Source of the DNA: Aliihoeflea sp. 2WW
GTDB taxonomy: Bacteria; Pseudomonadota; Alphaproteobacteria; Rhizobiales; Rhizobiaceae
Assembly: GCF_000497755.1 (NCBI RefSeq)
Contig: NZ_AYOD01000049.1
Span: 1-61,306 of the forward strand
DNA length: 61,306 nucleotides
Direction of reading: 5' to 3'
The notes beneath the pieces are model-generated. The model saw nothing but the letters and a program-made list of their open reading frames with translations. It made no database searches and was not told where the DNA came from. Of this stretch, positions 47,586 to 56,868 are shown one piece after another. Position 1 is the first letter of the stretch, and each line of letters starts with the position of its first letter. The position numbers were made by a program, and so were the translations under genes.

Positions 47586-49721
47586 TCAGCGCTCGCAAAG
47601 ACGGCGAGAGCCGCGATAGGGCTGATAGCTGCAGTCCGACGAGCGGAACGATCGATAGGCGCGCGCACATGCCTGGACATTGCAGGATTGCGCGGCCACC
47701 TCGCCTGAGCCCGCCCTGCCTTCGTCGACCGAGCCGCCGGCTTCGGACTGCGCGGCAAGGGCCTCGACCGACGTGCCGTCGATGAAGGACTTGAAGATGG
47801 ACGCCGGCAATGCGCCTCCCGTCACGCCCTTCATGGGCGTGTCGTCGTCATTTCCCACCCAGACACCGACGACGAGATTTTCGGTGAATCCGACGAACCA
47901 CGCGTCGCGATAGTTCTGGCTGGTTCCGGTCTTGCCAGCGGAAAATCCGTCGACCCGCGCCGCCTGTCCCGTTCCCTGTTCGACGACCATGCTCAGGAGC
48001 CGGATCAAGTCGTCGCGAAAGGGCGAGATGTCGATGTCCGGGCGACGGCTCGGCCCGACGCGGAAGCCGTCGCGGGTTTCGTCGGTGCGGAACGAGACGA
48101 TGCCCCACGGCTCGACCGGTGCCACGCCGGCGAGGATCGAGGCATAGGCACCGGTGAGGTCGATCAGCGTGACTTCCGAGGCGCCGAGCGCGAGGGCGGG
48201 CGTTTCGGTCAGTTCCGCATCGATGCCGAGATCGCGCGCCGCCGCGGCGACATGCCCGATGCCGACCTCCTGCGCCAGGACGACCATCGCCGCATTGAGC
48301 GAACGCACGAAAGCCTCATAGATCGGCACGAGGCCATAGTAGCGGCCGCCGAAGTTTTCCGGCGTCCAGCCGTCGATCGTGATCGGCTCGTCGGGAACGA
48401 GCGCGCGCGGGTCGATGCCGGCCTGAAGGGCGGAGAGAAGCACGAACGTCTTGAACGTCGAGCCGGGCTGGCGGCGTGCATCGACGGCGCGGTTGAAAGT
48501 GCTTTCCTGATAGTTCCGCCCGCCGACCATGGCGAGCACCGCACCGTCCGGCCCCATCGCGACGAGCGCGCCCTGCCCCGGGCCGTCCGCGCCGGCGCCA
48601 TCCAGCGCCTCGCGCAGGACGCGCTCGGCGACGGCCTGCAATTGCGGCTCGAGCGTCGTTGCGACGCTGATCGTGCCGCGATAGTCGGCCGCGATCTCGC
48701 GCGCGTCGCGCATCGCCCAGTCGGCGAACCAGCTTCCCGAGCGGCTCGCGGGCCGCGTCGGCCTCAACTCGGCATAGGCGGCCTTCGCCGCTGCCGCTTC
48801 ATCGGCCGAAATCTTGCCGTTGGCGACCATCGCGTCGAGCACCACGCGCGCCCGCTCCTCGGCGCGATCGGCATTGGCGATCGGGTTGAGGACGGAAGGC
48901 GCGATGATCAGGCCCGCGATCATGGCGGATTCGCCGAGGTCGAGTTCGCCCGGCTCCTTGTCGAAATAGATGCGCGCGGCAGCCGGAACGCCAGTCGCGC
49001 CGGCGCCGAGATAGATGTTGTTCAAATAGCGCGTCAGGATTTCGTCCTTGCCGAGCCGGCGTTCCAGCCAGAAGGCGATGACGAGTTCCTGGATCTTGCG
49101 CCGGTAGGTGCGGTCGCGCTCCAGATAGGAGATCTTGATGAGCTGCTGGGTGATCGTCGAGCCGCCCTGGACCACCTCGCCGGCGTCGAGATTGCGCATG
49201 AAGGCGCGCGCGATGCCGCGAAGGTCGACGCCCCAATGATCGTAGAAGCGACGATCCTCGATGCTGAGCACGGCGTCGACGAGATGCTGGGGGAAGGCAT
49301 CGACGCGCGTATAGGCGCCCTGATAGGGCCCCTCCTGCACCAGCGGCGTGCCATCGGCGCTTTCGAGCACCACGACCGGCGCGATCGATCCGTCCGCGAT
49401 CTCTTCCCACGGAACGTCCCGAAGCGCCCACAAGAGAATCCCGGCAACGACGAGGATACCCGCGAGCGCGACGCCGGAAAGCGCAACGAGAATGCGGTTG
49501 CGGCGCGTTCGCGTGACGCCGGACGCGCGTTTCGGCGTCGCGACATCCGGTCGCGCCCGGTATCGGCGCCACCGCGACGATGCGGCACGCAGCGCTGCGC
49601 CAAGTTCCGTCCGCAAGGCCGCGCCGAGCGCCGAGGCGGCACGCGTGCTGCGGCGAAAGCCGTGGCCCGCCTGTGTTCCCGGCCCCTGATCGGCATTGCC
49701 GGGTCTTTCGCTGTCGTCCAT
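47586..49721 (-). CDS. Class A penicillin-binding protein (PBP1A type)
   Basis: Bifunctional peptidoglycan synthase. I chose ATG 49721 (711 residues; MDDSERPGNADQG), because an upstream ATG at 49886 would overlap the divergent gene. A basic Ala/Arg-rich cytoplasmic stretch precedes one membrane helix (LVALSGVALAGILVVAGILLW). The GT51 domain has LSIEDRRFYDHWGVD (catalytic Glu), GGSTITQQLIK and RRKIQE. The transpeptidase has STFK (QPGSTFKTF), SLN (VRSLNAAM) and KTG (GKTGTSQNYRDAWFVGFT). Length and layout match rhizobial PBP1A/MrcA-like proteins. Confidence 0.93.
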   Translation of the reverse strand: MDDSERPGNADQGPGTQAGHGFRRSTRAASALGAALRTELGAALRAASSRWRRYRARPDVATPKRASGVTRTRRNRILVALSGVALAGILVVAGILLWALRDVPWEEIADGSIAPVVVLESADGTPLVQEGPYQGAYTRVDAFPQHLVDAVLSIEDRRFYDHWGVDLRGIARAFMRNLDAGEVVQGGSTITQQLIKISYLERDRTYRRKIQELVIAFWLERRLGKDEILTRYLNNIYLGAGATGVPAAARIYFDKEPGELDLGESAMIAGLIIAPSVLNPIANADRAEERARVVLDAMVANGKISADEAAAAKAAYAELRPTRPASRSGSWFADWAMRDAREIAADYRGTISVATTLEPQLQAVAERVLREALDGAGADGPGQGALVAMGPDGAVLAMVGGRNYQESTFNRAVDARRQPGSTFKTFVLLSALQAGIDPRALVPDEPITIDGWTPENFGGRYYGLVPIYEAFVRSLNAAMVVLAQEVGIGHVAAAARDLGIDAELTETPALALGASEVTLIDLTGAYASILAGVAPVEPWGIVSFRTDETRDGFRVGPSRRPDIDISPFRDDLIRLLSMVVEQGTGQAARVDGFSAGKTGTSQNYRDAWFVGFTENLVVGVWVGNDDDTPMKGVTGGALPASIFKSFIDGTSVEALAAQSEAGGSVDEGRAGSGEVAAQSCNVQACARAYRSFRSSDCSYQPYRGSRRLCER

Positions 49722-49884
49722 CTCAACTCTCGGTTCGCCCGTCCCCGGACCTCGATTATGCCAGAAAAGCGGCGAAAGCCACCGCCTTTGCCGATCCGCG
49801 CGGAAGCGATCGGATTGACGTGCGCGCGCCGTTCCAACATAACTTTCAGTTGAAAGCTTTCCTTTATCCCTTTTCGGCCGTTCC

Positions 49885-50877
49885 ATGATTTTCGACTATG
49901 CCTCGAGGCTGCGCGGCAGACCTTTTTTCGGCTGGATTTTCGCATGCGCAAGCTTTGCCGCCGCGCTGGTTCTGCGCTTTGCGGTCGACGCCTATCTGCC
50001 GAGCGGCTTCCCGTTTCTGACCTTCTTTCCGGCCGTGATGCTGACGGCATTCCTGGGCGGGACGCGCGAAGGAATCGTGTGCGCCATCCTGTCGACGCTC
50101 GCCGCCTGGTACTGGTTCATCCCGCCCTTCATGAGCTTCGACCTCGGCTATCAGGCGATCGTGGCGCTGGCGTTCTTCGTGCTGGTGATGGCGGTCGACA
50201 TCACGATCATCCACCTGATGAACGAGGCGGTGGAACGCGCGAAACGGCAGGAAGCCGAGGCGTCGATGCTGGCCGAGGAGCGGCGCACGCTGTTCCAGGA
50301 ACTGCAGCACCGCATCGCCAACAACCTCGCCTTCGTTTCCAGCCTGCTCGGCATCCACAAACGGCGCCTGAGCGGCAATGCCGAGGCGGCCGGCGCGCTG
50401 GAAGATGCGCGGCTGCGGCTCGAAACGCTCTCGCGCGTCCATCGCCGGCTGTACGATCCGGACACCAAGACGCAGAAACTGTCGCAATCGCTGGGCGCGA
50501 TCTGTCAGGACCTGATCGACGCGTCGGGACGCCGGCACGTAACCTGCAATGTCGTGGCCGACGACATCGTCCTGCCAGTCGAGCGCGTGATGACGCTGTC
50601 GCTGGTGCTGATCGAGGCGGTCAGCAACTCGCTGAAGCACGCATTCGACGGCCGCGAGAGCGGGCGCATCGACGTGCGGCTGGTCGACATGGGCGGCGAA
50701 AAGCTGGCGCTGATCGTGTCCGACGACGGACCGGGACTTCCCGAAGGCTTCGATCCGGCCACGAGCGACCGTCTCGGTCACCGCATCATGGCCGGTTTCG
50801 CGCGGACGCTGCGCGGCGACATCGCCTATGAGAACGACAAAGGCTCGGTGACGCGGCTCGTCTTCCCGCGCGCCTGA
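49885..50877 (+). CDS. DUF4118 sensor histidine kinase (HisKA_2/HWE type)
   Basis: 330 residues. Four N-terminal helices (about 13-113) form a DUF4118 membrane sensor as in the KdpD/DUF4118 group. The HisKA_2 motif is ELQHRIANNLAFVSSLLGIHKRR (His142), and the ATPase domain has LVLIEAVSNSLKHAFDG (N-box) and VSDDGPGLPEGF (G1). There is no adjacent response regulator, so it is an orphan kinase of the type that may feed the PhyR general stress pathway. Divergent from the PBP gene. Confidence 0.92.
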   Translation: MIFDYASRLRGRPFFGWIFACASFAAALVLRFAVDAYLPSGFPFLTFFPAVMLTAFLGGTREGIVCAILSTLAAWYWFIPPFMSFDLGYQAIVALAFFVLVMAVDITIIHLMNEAVERAKRQEAEASMLAEERRTLFQELQHRIANNLAFVSSLLGIHKRRLSGNAEAAGALEDARLRLETLSRVHRRLYDPDTKTQKLSQSLGAICQDLIDASGRRHVTCNVVADDIVLPVERVMTLSLVLIEAVSNSLKHAFDGRESGRIDVRLVDMGGEKLALIVSDDGPGLPEGFDPATSDRLGHRIMAGFARTLRGDIAYENDKGSVTRLVFPRA

Positions 50878-50934
50878 CCGGAGCGATCCGTTCGCGTTCT
50901 GGTCTTTCGGTCCCGAATCACTACATTGCAGGAC

Positions 50935-53463
50935 ATGTCCGGATTTCCCGACGATATTCCCTTCTTCGACGAGGACGACCGTCCCCGACGCCCTTCTCCC
51001 GCGCCGCAGCCGCAAGGCGGCGGGCTGGCCGCGCGCGCCATGGCCGCGCGACGCCCCAATGCGCCCGACTATCTGACCGGGCTCAACCCCGAACAGCGCC
51101 TGGCGGTCGAGACGACGGAGGGCCCGGTGCTCGTGCTCGCCGGCGCCGGCACGGGCAAGACGCGCGTCCTGACGACGCGCATCGCGCACATCCTGCAGAC
51201 CGGCCGCGCCTATCCAAGCCAGATCCTCGCCGTGACCTTCACCAACAAGGCCGCGCGCGAGATGAAGACGCGCATCGGCGTGCTCGTCGGCGAGGCGGTG
51301 GAGGGCATGCCGTGGCTCGGCACGTTCCACTCCATCGGCGTCAAGATCTTGCGCCGCCATGCCGAGCTGGCGGGGCTGAAAAGCGGCTTCACCATTCTCG
51401 ACACCGACGACGTCGTGCGGCTGATCAAGCAGTTGATCCAGGCCGAAGGGCTCGACGACAAGCGCTGGCCCGCACGCCAGTTCGCGCAGATGATCGACGG
51501 CTGGAAGAACAAGGGTCTCGGCCCTGCCGACATTCCCGAAGGCGACGCGCGCGCTTTTGCCAATGGCAAGGGCCGCGAACTCTACAAGGCCTATCAGGAC
51601 CGCCTGCAGACGCTCAACGCCTGCGACTTCGGCGACCTTTTGTGCCACCCGATCCGCATCTTCCGCGCCTATCCGGACGTGCTGCGCGAATATAATGAGA
51701 AATTCCGCTACATCCTCGTCGACGAATATCAGGACACCAACACCGCGCAATATATGTGGCTGCGGCTTCTGGCGCAGCGTCCCGCCGCGCGGGACGGATC
51801 GCGCGTTTCGCCCAACATCTGCTGCGTCGGTGACGACGACCAGTCGATCTATGGCTGGCGCGGGGCCGAGGTCGACAACATCCTGCGCTTCGACAAGGAC
51901 TTTCCCGGCGCGACCGTCATCCGGCTCGAGCGCAACTACCGCTCGACCTCGCACATTCTCGGCGCGGCGTCGCACCTGATCGCGCACAATGAAGGGCGCT
52001 TCGGCAAGACGCTCTTCACGGAAAAATCCGATCCGGACGACCCGCGCGTCATGGTCCACGCCGCCTGGGATTCGGAAGAGGAAGCGCGCGCGCTCGGCGA
52101 CGAGATCGAGGCGTTGCAGCGCAAGGGCAACAATCTGAACGACATGGCGATTCTGGTGCGCGCGTCGTTCCAGATGCGTGAGTTCGAGGATCGCTTCGTC
52201 ACGCTCGGCCTAAACTACCGCGTCATCGGCGGCCCGCGCTTCTACGAGCGGGCGGAAATCCGTGATGCCATGGCCTATTTCCGCGTCGTCGCGCAGCCGG
52301 CCGACGACCTCGCCTTCGAGCGCATCGTCAACGTGCCGAAGCGCGGCCTCGGCGAGGCGACGATCCGGCAGATCCACGACACGGCGCGCGCGCTGCGCAT
52401 TCCGATGCTGGAAGCGGCGGCGAAGCTGGCCGAAAGCGACGAGTTGAAGCCGAAGCCGCGCGCCAGCCTGCGCGAGGTTTCCGCCAATTTCGCGCGCTGG
52501 CAAAGTGCGCTGGAAACCATGTCCCACACCGAACTCGCCGAGACCATTCTCGAGGAGAGCGGCTATACCGAGATGTGGAAGAACGACCGCTCGGCCGAGG
52601 CGCCGGGCCGACTCGACAATCTGAAGGAACTGATCCGTTCCATGGAGGACTACGAGTCGCTGCGCTCGTTCCTCGAACATGTCGCGCTGGTCATGGATGC
52701 CGAGCAGCAGGAGGAGATGGATGCCGTCTCGATCATGACGCTGCATTCGGCCAAGGGGCTGGAATTCGACACCGTGTTTCTGCCGGGCTGGGAGGAAGGG
52801 CTTTTCCCGCACCAACGCGCGCTCGACGAGGGTGGGCGTTCCGGCCTCGAAGAGGAACGCCGCCTCGCCTATGTCGGCCTGACGCGCGCGAAGAAGAACC
52901 TCCATCTGTGGTTCACCTCGAACCGGCGCATCCATGGGCTGTGGCAATCGACGATCCCATCGCGCTTCCTCGACGAACTGCCCGAAGCGCATGTCGAGGT
53001 CGCCGAGAGCGGCAACAGCAATTATGGCGGGTACGGCGTGAGCCATGGCGGCGGGTTTGCCGGGCGGCGCAATCCATACGGCGCGTCACGCTTCGACGAT
53101 CAGGGATCGTTCTCGAACACTTACGCGACGCCCGGCTGGCAACGCGCGCAAAAGAACAAGACCGAGGCGACCGATCGCAACTGGGGCTCGCGCTCAGGCC
53201 ATCAGATCGAGCGGATCGGCTATGGCGAGCCGGATTCGGGCTTCGGTGCGGGGCGCGGCTCCATCAAGGGTCGCACCATCGAGGGTGAACTGGTCGCCAA
53301 ATCCGTTGCCGAGACGCCCTCGGCGTTCACGGTCGGCGACCGGGTGTTCCACCAGAAATTCGGCAATGGCAACATCGCCGCGATCGAAGGCAACAAGCTG
53401 ACCATCGACTTCGACAAGGCGGGCCAGAAGCGCGTGCTGGACGGGTTCGTCACGGCAGCGTGA
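50935..53463 (+). CDS. uvrD: ATP-dependent DNA helicase UvrD/PcrA
   Basis: 842 residues from ATG 50935 (a TTG three codons earlier is less likely). 3'-5' helicase of nucleotide excision and mismatch repair. Walker A is LAGAGTGKT (about 68-76), Walker B ILVDEYQDTN, motif III GDDDQSIYGWRGA, then RLERNYRST, VSIMTLHSAKGLEFDTVFLPG and LAYVGLTRAKKNL. After a Gly/Tyr-rich linker the C-terminal Tudor-like domain FTVGDRVFHQKFGNGNIAAIEG contacts RNA polymerase in PcrA/UvrD. Not preceded by a matching LexA box. Confidence 0.96.
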   Translation: MSGFPDDIPFFDEDDRPRRPSPAPQPQGGGLAARAMAARRPNAPDYLTGLNPEQRLAVETTEGPVLVLAGAGTGKTRVLTTRIAHILQTGRAYPSQILAVTFTNKAAREMKTRIGVLVGEAVEGMPWLGTFHSIGVKILRRHAELAGLKSGFTILDTDDVVRLIKQLIQAEGLDDKRWPARQFAQMIDGWKNKGLGPADIPEGDARAFANGKGRELYKAYQDRLQTLNACDFGDLLCHPIRIFRAYPDVLREYNEKFRYILVDEYQDTNTAQYMWLRLLAQRPAARDGSRVSPNICCVGDDDQSIYGWRGAEVDNILRFDKDFPGATVIRLERNYRSTSHILGAASHLIAHNEGRFGKTLFTEKSDPDDPRVMVHAAWDSEEEARALGDEIEALQRKGNNLNDMAILVRASFQMREFEDRFVTLGLNYRVIGGPRFYERAEIRDAMAYFRVVAQPADDLAFERIVNVPKRGLGEATIRQIHDTARALRIPMLEAAAKLAESDELKPKPRASLREVSANFARWQSALETMSHTELAETILEESGYTEMWKNDRSAEAPGRLDNLKELIRSMEDYESLRSFLEHVALVMDAEQQEEMDAVSIMTLHSAKGLEFDTVFLPGWEEGLFPHQRALDEGGRSGLEEERRLAYVGLTRAKKNLHLWFTSNRRIHGLWQSTIPSRFLDELPEAHVEVAESGNSNYGGYGVSHGGGFAGRRNPYGASRFDDQGSFSNTYATPGWQRAQKNKTEATDRNWGSRSGHQIERIGYGEPDSGFGAGRGSIKGRTIEGELVAKSVAETPSAFTVGDRVFHQKFGNGNIAAIEGNKLTIDFDKAGQKRVLDGFVTAA

Positions 53464-53650
53464 TTGCGCCTTTCGGTTGCATTTGATAATTTTAATACAG
53501 TTTTAAGTTGCAGATGCGATCGTTCACCTGCACGGCAATCACGCCTTGCACATTCCGCTTCCGGGCGGTTCGACTCCGGGACCCCTTCCGTCTCACCACC
53601 CCCGCGGCGGAAGGGGTTTCGGGTCTCCCGGACAGATCGTCCGAGGTCCC

Positions 53651-54808
53651 ATGCGTCTTGCCGTCCTGTCTCCGCTGCTGCTCCTGCCCGGCATCGCAAT
53701 GGCTTCCGAAGCGGACGCGCCCTCGCCCGTTAGCGCCGAGATTTCTATCTCGCGGCACTACACCGACAACGTGCTTGACGAGCCTCTGGCGGTCTCCGAC
53801 TGGTACACGCTGATGCGCGGGTCGGTCGCTGGCGACATCGACCATGGGCTCGGAGAGACGCGGATCACGCTCGGTGGCGAACTGCGCCGGCACGACCTCT
53901 TCACCATCGAGAACGATGCCGCCGGCGGTATCGAGACGCAGACGACGCTGCGCCCGTCGGAAGACCTCGAACTGCGCGGCACGCTTTTTCTGCGACACAT
54001 CCGCGAAGGCGACGCGCTGGTCATCGAGGACCTGGCGATCGGGACGCAGACGGCGAAGACGATCGGCGGCGCCGGCGCAGTGGTGGGCCTTCGCCTGACG
54101 CCGGCACTGGTCTCGACGACGGAGGTGAAGGGATTTCGCGAACGCGCGCGCGATACGTTCTTCGAAGACGATGTCCTGCCGGCCTTGCGACTGGAGCCGG
54201 ATCGCGACCGCATCTTTGCCAGCCAGGCGCTGACGCATACCGACGGCCCGGTCCAAAGAGCAGTCCGGACGACCGCGGAGCGGACGACTTTCTCCGGGAG
54301 TTTCGCGGAGGCGATAAACCTCGACCGGTTGCAGCTTCGCGGCGAGATCGGCTGGCGAAGCGAGAATGGATATGCGTTCGCGCTTGCCGCGGGCGGCGAA
54401 TGGCTGCGCGCCTCCTTCGACCTGATCGACATCGTGCGCCCGTCGATCGAGGCGACCGCGATTGCGCCTATCGCCGGGCTGGAACTGCGCGGCACGTTGC
54501 GAACGGGTTTCGAAAGCGACGACACGGACGACCTTCTGGCGTCCTGGGTGCGGCGCGCCGAAGCGCAGCTTGCCTGGCCGCTTGCCGAACATTTCGCTCT
54601 ATCGACTGGCATATTCGTCGAGGCGCGCGACAATCTCGTTCTCGGTTACAGCGAGAACCGCCGCGGCATCTATGGCGAATTGGGCTGGCAGGCGTCCGAA
54701 AAAGTGACGCTGGTCCTGCGCCTCGACTATGGCGAGACGCGCGCGCCGGACATCGACTTCGCCAAGGACCGGCTCGACGCGTCCCTGGCGGTGCGAACCC
54801 GCCTCTAA
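53651..54808 (+). CDS. Predicted outer-membrane beta-barrel protein
   Basis: 385 residues with a signal peptide (MRLAVLSPLLLLPGIAMA, cleavage before SEADAP). The mature part alternates hydrophobic and polar residues in 15-20-residue strands ending in a final strand ASLAVRTRL, terminal Leu, typical of barrels. Segments such as NVLDEPLAVSDWYTLMRGSVAG and RGIYGELGWQASEKVTLVLRLDYGET recall the OMP_b-brl and DUF560/OmpW-like outer-membrane groups, but I cannot name a family. Function unknown. The start ATG 53651 is preferred over one at 53546 because the signal peptide begins there. Confidence 0.7.
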   Translation: MRLAVLSPLLLLPGIAMASEADAPSPVSAEISISRHYTDNVLDEPLAVSDWYTLMRGSVAGDIDHGLGETRITLGGELRRHDLFTIENDAAGGIETQTTLRPSEDLELRGTLFLRHIREGDALVIEDLAIGTQTAKTIGGAGAVVGLRLTPALVSTTEVKGFRERARDTFFEDDVLPALRLEPDRDRIFASQALTHTDGPVQRAVRTTAERTTFSGSFAEAINLDRLQLRGEIGWRSENGYAFALAAGGEWLRASFDLIDIVRPSIEATAIAPIAGLELRGTLRTGFESDDTDDLLASWVRRAEAQLAWPLAEHFALSTGIFVEARDNLVLGYSENRRGIYGELGWQASEKVTLVLRLDYGETRAPDIDFAKDRLDASLAVRTRL

Positions 54809-54828
54809 GGTGTGTCTAGCACATGCGA

Positions 54829-54854
54829 AAACGGGCGACCGGAGCCGCCCGTTT
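54829..54854. terminator. Terminator between convergent genes
   Basis: AAACGGGCG (54829-54837) and CGCCCGTTT (54846-54854) form a 9-bp stem with an 8-nt loop. It is followed by T-rich sequence in the plus direction (TTTCC) and preceded by A-rich sequence, so it can serve both convergent genes. Confidence 0.75.
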
Positions 54855-54872
54855 CCTCAAGCGATGTTCGCC

Positions 54873-55211
54873 TTAGCGGCGGCCCTTGCGGACGGAATAC
54901 TTGCTGGAATTTCCGCCGAGGATGCCGAGCGTGCCGCCCAGGATGCCGTTGCCATTGCCGATGCCGTTGCCGGTCTGGTTGCCGCTCAGGATGCCCGAGA
55001 GGACATTGCCCGAAGCGATCGGCGAGTTGTTGAGCACCGACGTGCCGTTGAGCAGGTTGACGTTGCCGGTGCGCACCGACGGCGAGACGTTGATGAGCCC
55101 GCTCGAATAATTGTGCGAGTTCTTGCTGCCGCCCCAGCCGCCGGCCTGGGCCGACATACCGGAAAGAGCAAGGGCTGCTGCTGCGGTCGTGACGATGATG
55201 AAGGTCTTCAT
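54873..55211 (-). CDS. Gly/Asn-rich secreted protein of unknown function
   Basis: 112 residues from ATG 55211 (MKTFIIVTTAAAALALSGMSAQAG), with a good signal peptide. The mature protein is built of short Asn/Ser/Gly/Ile/Leu units, for example NVLSGILSGNQTGNGIGNGN and ILGGTLGILGG, and ends in a basic patch (KYSVRKGRR). This is not coiled-coil or enzyme-like; it resembles low-complexity adhesive or amyloid-like surface proteins. A start at 55271 would lengthen it by 20 residues and spoil the signal peptide. Confidence 0.6.
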   Translation of the reverse strand: MKTFIIVTTAAAALALSGMSAQAGGWGGSKNSHNYSSGLINVSPSVRTGNVNLLNGTSVLNNSPIASGNVLSGILSGNQTGNGIGNGNGILGGTLGILGGNSSKYSVRKGRR

Positions 55212-55285
55212 GTGGTCTTCTCCTCTCTTGATCGCGCCGGTTCGGTTCGTTTCCGGAGATGAGGAGGCCACAGCACTGCAGGATA

Positions 55286-55302
55286 TGCAATCTGGAATTG
55301 CA
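55286..55302 (-). promoter_or_regulatory. Inverted repeat upstream of the secreted Gly/Asn-rich gene
   Basis: TGCAAT (55286-55291) and ATTGCA (55297-55302), 5-nt spacer, in an A/T-rich stretch about 75 bp upstream of the start. Candidate operator only. Confidence 0.3.
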
Positions 55303-55372
55303 ATATTTCATTAACACAACCAATAAACGGCCGGTTAACCTTTCGCCTTGACCTTAACAGGCAGCATTTGAA

Positions 55373-56005
55373 TCAAGCTTTATCGGTTCGATACTTGGCC
55401 ACGAACTGTTCGATCGAAAGCTGCTGCATGTCCGGCAACGCTTCGGCCAGTTTTTCATGCGGCCAGTCCCACCAGGCCATCTCGACCAGCGCCGCGGCGA
55501 CATCCGCCGGAAAGCGCTGGCGCAAGACGCGCGCGGGCGAACCGGCGACGATCGCATAGGCCGGCACGTCGCGGGTGACGACGGCATTGGCACCGACGAC
55601 CGCGCCGTCGCCGATGGAAACGCCGGGCATGATGACTGCGCCATGGCCGATCCACACATCGTTGCCGATGGTGACGCGCGCGGCTTGCCGGTGCGACCGG
55701 TAGCCGGCATCGACGCCGTGGAAGCGGAAATATTCGTTCGGCCGGTAGGTGATCTTGTGCGTGGTGACGCGCTCCATCGGATGTTCGAGCGCGTTGATGC
55801 GGACATTCGCCGCAATCGAGCAGAACTTGCCGATGGTCGTGTAGATCGCCTCGCCATGGCGCTCGAAATAGGAGAAGTCGCCGACCTCCACGTCGCGCAA
55901 CAGGACGCGCGGGCCGACCGAGACGAAGCGCCCGAGACGGCAGCCCTTGAGCTCGGCCGTCGTATGGATCTTCGGTTCGGAATCGTGCGGCAGGAAGGCG
56001 GTCAT
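55373..56005 (-). CDS. Hexapeptide-repeat acyltransferase, phosphonate-type
   Basis: 210 residues from ATG 56005. Left-handed beta-helix repeats run through most of the protein ([52 protein letters not shown]). The catalytic region [58 protein letters not shown] is typical of xenobiotic acyltransferases. The ending [29 protein letters not shown] matches the hexapeptide transferase family linked to phosphonate metabolism (TIGR03308-like), but no phn genes are present here. Acetyl donor and acceptor unknown. Confidence 0.85.
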   Translation of the reverse strand: MTAFLPHDSEPKIHTTAELKGCRLGRFVSVGPRVLLRDVEVGDFSYFERHGEAIYTTIGKFCSIAANVRINALEHPMERVTTHKITYRPNEYFRFHGVDAGYRSHRQAARVTIGNDVWIGHGAVIMPGVSIGDGAVVGANAVVTRDVPAYAIVAGSPARVLRQRFPADVAAALVEMAWWDWPHEKLAEALPDMQQLSIEQFVAKYRTDKA

Positions 56006-56086
56006 CGCAAAAGCGTGTACGTGGCCCGCCGGACGGCGGCAAGATGACATCTTTCGGCGCCCCCGCCGCGGCGCTATATCTGGTTC

Positions 56087-56239
56087 ATGACCCTGAACCG
56101 GATCACGACACCGCTTCTGCTTGCCGCCGGCGCACTCGCACTCTCGGCAGCGACCGGGCTCGCCTTCGCCGGCTGGCTCGACAGCGGCGCGCGCATCTTC
56201 ATGGCGATGGCCGAAACCGGCCTCGCCTGGTGCTTCTGA
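56087..56239 (+). CDS. Small single-helix membrane protein upstream of Sco
   Basis: 50 residues: [20 protein letters not shown], a hydrophobic helix to about residue 30, then [22 protein letters not shown]. It ends 36 nt before the Sco gene on the same strand. The coding bias and conserved-looking terminal Trp-Cys-Phe suggest a real gene. Possibly an accessory of cytochrome oxidase assembly; function unknown. Confidence 0.65.
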   Translation: MTLNRITTPLLLAAGALALSAATGLAFAGWLDSGARIFMAMAETGLAWCF

Positions 56240-56275
56240 TCCTGCAAACCCTGACCTGACCGGACGACAGCCGAC

Positions 56276-56848
56276 ATGCGGACCCTTCTCGTTGCAAGCG
56301 TAATCATCGTGGCTGCGGCCGTCGGCTGGATCAGCTTCGACTGGTATGCGAACCGCACCGTCGCGCGCTCCTTCGGCGAGCCGTTCACGCTCGTGGACCA
56401 GCGCGGCGAGGAGATCACCGAGCAGGCCTTCCGTGGCCAGCCTTCGGCGGTGTTCTTCGGTTTCACCCACTGCCCCGAAATCTGCCCGACGACGCTCTAC
56501 GAGATGGATGGCTGGCTCGACCAGCTCGGCACGGAAGGCGAGGACATCCGCGCCTATTTCGTCTCCGTCGACCCCGAGCGCGACACGCCGGAAATCCTCG
56601 ATACCTATGTCGGCAACGTCTCCGACCGCATCACCGGCATCACCGGCGAGCCGGCGAAGATCGAGGCGATGGCGAAGTCGTTCGGCATCTTCATGCGCAA
56701 GGTGGAACTTGAAGGCGGCGACTACACGATGGACCACACCGCATCGATCCTGCTGCTCGACAGTTCAGGTGACTTCATGGGCACCATCGCCTATGGGGAG
56801 AATCCCGAAAACGCCGTCGCCAAGCTGAAGCGCCTGGCCGCGAGCTGA
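56276..56848 (+). CDS. Sco1/SenC family copper protein
   Basis: 190 residues: an N-terminal membrane anchor ([18 protein letters not shown]) and a thioredoxin-like periplasmic domain. The copper ligands Cys66 and Cys70 are in [16 protein letters not shown], and the His ligand lies in [13 protein letters not shown]. It delivers copper to the CuA site of cytochrome c oxidase. Followed by prmA with a 20-nt gap. Confidence 0.94.
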   Translation: MRTLLVASVIIVAAAVGWISFDWYANRTVARSFGEPFTLVDQRGEEITEQAFRGQPSAVFFGFTHCPEICPTTLYEMDGWLDQLGTEGEDIRAYFVSVDPERDTPEILDTYVGNVSDRITGITGEPAKIEAMAKSFGIFMRKVELEGGDYTMDHTASILLLDSSGDFMGTIAYGENPENAVAKLKRLAAS

Positions 56849-56868
56849 CACCACCAGAGGACGACGCG

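Noticed and set aside
50885-50910. A possible LexA box before uvrD (GTTC-GCGTTCTG-GTC)
   Set aside because: The second half is GGTC and the spacing is wrong, so it does not match GTTC-N7-GTTC.
55373-56737. A 454-residue version of the hexapeptide acyltransferase
   Set aside because: The extra 244 residues are antisense to the small membrane protein and the Sco gene; the acyltransferase fold begins at 56005.
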